From the NCBI GenBank assembly GCA_002347925.1, contig DDYL01000228.1:2813-9477 (forward strand): a stretch of DNA of 6,665 nucleotides, read 5' to 3'. Below, piece after piece: positions 5,654 to 6,665 of this stretch; positions within the stretch are counted from its first letter, which is position 1, and every line of letters begins with the position of its first letter. The DNA is from Chloroflexi bacterium UBA2235 (lineage in GTDB: Bacteria; Chloroflexota; UBA11872; UBA12225). The position numbers and the translations under genes are program-made. The notes under the pieces are model-generated. The model worked only from the letters and a program-made list of their open reading frames with translations. It had not been told where the DNA came from and did not search any database.

Positions 5654-6665
5654 ATGCAAATGAACGATGGTCCGGTAAATCGAAGCCGGATTCCCGTGGA
5701 CGAGGCGATCGTCGCGCTTCTGGCCCAGGTTGAGCCGGTGTCCGACCATGAGCGCGTCCTTGTTCAGGATGCGATGGGGCGGACGCTCGTTGAAGACATC
5801 CCGGCCCCAGCAGACGTGCCTCCCTTTGATTATGCGACGTTGGATGGCTACGCAGTTCGTGCCTCGGACACCGATGGCGCTGCACCAGATCGGCCAGTCT
5901 CATTCGAGGTAGTCGGCGTCCTTGGGGCCGGAGTGGTCGCTGGCAGGGCTTTGGGCAAAGGCGAGGCTTACCGGATCCTGACGGGGGCGCCGGTGCCTCC
6001 GGGTGGAGACGCCGTGGTCCCGTTTGAGGGGACTGACGGCAAAGGCTTTGGTGGGTGGGATGGGTCCGACGCGATGTCATTGGGGCTGGCGGAGAAACGG
6101 GTGTCGGTGCGGGTGCAGGTTCAAACCGGGGCAGACATCAGACGGCGCGCTGAAGATCAGAGGGCGGGTGAGGTACTGCTTCGCTCCGGGACGCGGGTTC
6201 GACCGGCGGAGGTTGCGGTGCTGGCGAGTGCCGGCATCTTTTCGGTGTGGGTCCACCGACGAATCCGCATTGGTGTTCTCTCGACAGGCGACGAGCTGGT
6301 GGCACGCGACCACGTTGGGCCGCTTGGGCCAGGAAAGATCAGGGACGCCAACGGACCCGCCTTGCTTGCTCTGGTGTCGAGGGACGGCGCTATACCCGTT
6401 GATCTCGGACAGGCGCTCGATGAGCCGGATTCGGTGCGTGTTTCATTACTCAAGGGCGTCGACCAAGGATGTGACCTGATTGTGACTTCGGGCGGGGTGT
6501 CTATGGGCGACCGTGACATGGTCAAGCATGTGATCCGCGACGACGGAGAGGTCTCCATCTGGTCGATTGACTTGCGCCCTGGAAAGCCCTTCACATTCGG
6601 GCGGTTCCACGGTGTGCCAATCATGGCGTTGCCGGGAAATCCTGTTTCGGCGATGGTCACCTATG
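5654..6665 (+). CDS. moeA: Molybdopterin molybdenumtransferase MoeA, 3' partial
   Basis: MoeA inserts molybdate into adenylylated molybdopterin in the last step of molybdenum-cofactor synthesis. I translated 337 uninterrupted codons before the window ends; family members are usually about 400 residues, so the C-terminal domain IV is missing. Seen in order: an N-terminal MoeA segment with PPFDYATLDGYAVR (56-69), RILTGAPVPPGGDAVV (107-122), the domain with GADIRRRAEDQRAGE (159-173), then the MPT-binding (MogA-like) domain with VLSTGDEL (208-215), TSGGVSMGDRD (278-288), LRPGKPFTFG (307-316) and ALPGNPVSAMVTY (325-337). These cover the conserved acidic and lysine active-site blocks. The common PFDNSAMDGYA box reads PFDYATLDGYA. 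The ATG at 5654 has an AGGGAG ribosome site 5 nt upstream. It diverges from the PfkB gene. Glp/gephyrin-type proteins share this fold, but in a bacterium MoeA is the standard call. Confidence 0.95.
   Translation, partial: MQMNDGPVNRSRIPVDEAIVALLAQVEPVSDHERVLVQDAMGRTLVEDIPAPADVPPFDYATLDGYAVRASDTDGAAPDRPVSFEVVGVLGAGVVAGRALGKGEAYRILTGAPVPPGGDAVVPFEGTDGKGFGGWDGSDAMSLGLAEKRVSVRVQVQTGADIRRRAEDQRAGEVLLRSGTRVRPAEVAVLASAGIFSVWVHRRIRIGVLSTGDELVARDHVGPLGPGKIRDANGPALLALVSRDGAIPVDLGQALDEPDSVRVSLLKGVDQGCDLIVTSGGVSMGDRDMVKHVIRDDGEVSIWSIDLRPGKPFTFGRFHGVPIMALPGNPVSAMVTY

Noticed and set aside
5526..6080. N-terminal extension of the PfkB kinase reading frame (about 185 codons)
   Set aside because: It lies antisense to moeA and across the promoter region, has a Pro/Arg-rich composition like a shadow frame, and matches no domain. 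The GTG at 5525 with a ribosome site gives a normal family N-terminus.
6157..6660. Minus-strand open frame opposite moeA
   Set aside because: It is a low-complexity Ser/Thr/Arg/Pro-rich translation typical of an antisense frame; MoeA motifs run through the other strand.

Overview
This 6.7 kb stretch is GC-rich, tightly packed bacterial chromosome. It carries housekeeping genes plus two sugar kinases of uncertain substrate. I see no rRNA, tRNA, CRISPR array, transposase, phage gene or large repeat. Shine-Dalgarno sites, several GTG starts and short or overlapping gene junctions all indicate a bacterium. The order rpmE-prfA-prmC occurs in several GC-rich or Gram-positive-like phyla. With the ARA1-like kinase it makes me think of Chloroflexota (Thermomicrobia-like), but that is a low-confidence guess that needs a database search.

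Layout: (1) 3-518 (+) is a 5'-truncated signal peptidase I. (2) It converges on a block of five minus-strand genes, read from right to left: a PfkB-family sugar kinase (5525-4443), rpmE for ribosomal protein bL31 (4364-4152), a hairpin terminator (4105-4130), prfA for release factor 1 (4024-2951), prmC for the release-factor glutamine methyltransferase (2941-2018), and a GHMP kinase resembling the kinase half of plant L-arabinokinase ARA1 (2021-552). (3) Diverging from the PfkB gene is moeA (5654 to the window end, 3'-truncated), for molybdopterin molybdenumtransferase. The divergent gap holds a good sigma70-type promoter (TTGCCA-17 bp-TTTAAT) facing the PfkB-rpmE genes.

How the genes work together: PrmC methylates the glutamine of the RF1 GGQ motif, so prfA and prmC form a functional pair, and bL31 is another translation component. 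The two kinases flank this translation core. The GHMP kinase starts inside the prmC stop codon (GTGA overlap), so it is probably translationally coupled to prmC. Signal peptidase and MoeA act in unrelated pathways (protein export, molybdenum cofactor).

I found no clear new multi-gene system. The points most worth a second look are the ARA1-type kinase in a bacterial translation operon, the NPPY-to-NLPY change in PrmC, and the terminator that splits rpmE from prfA. Every intergenic gap is shorter than 130 bp.
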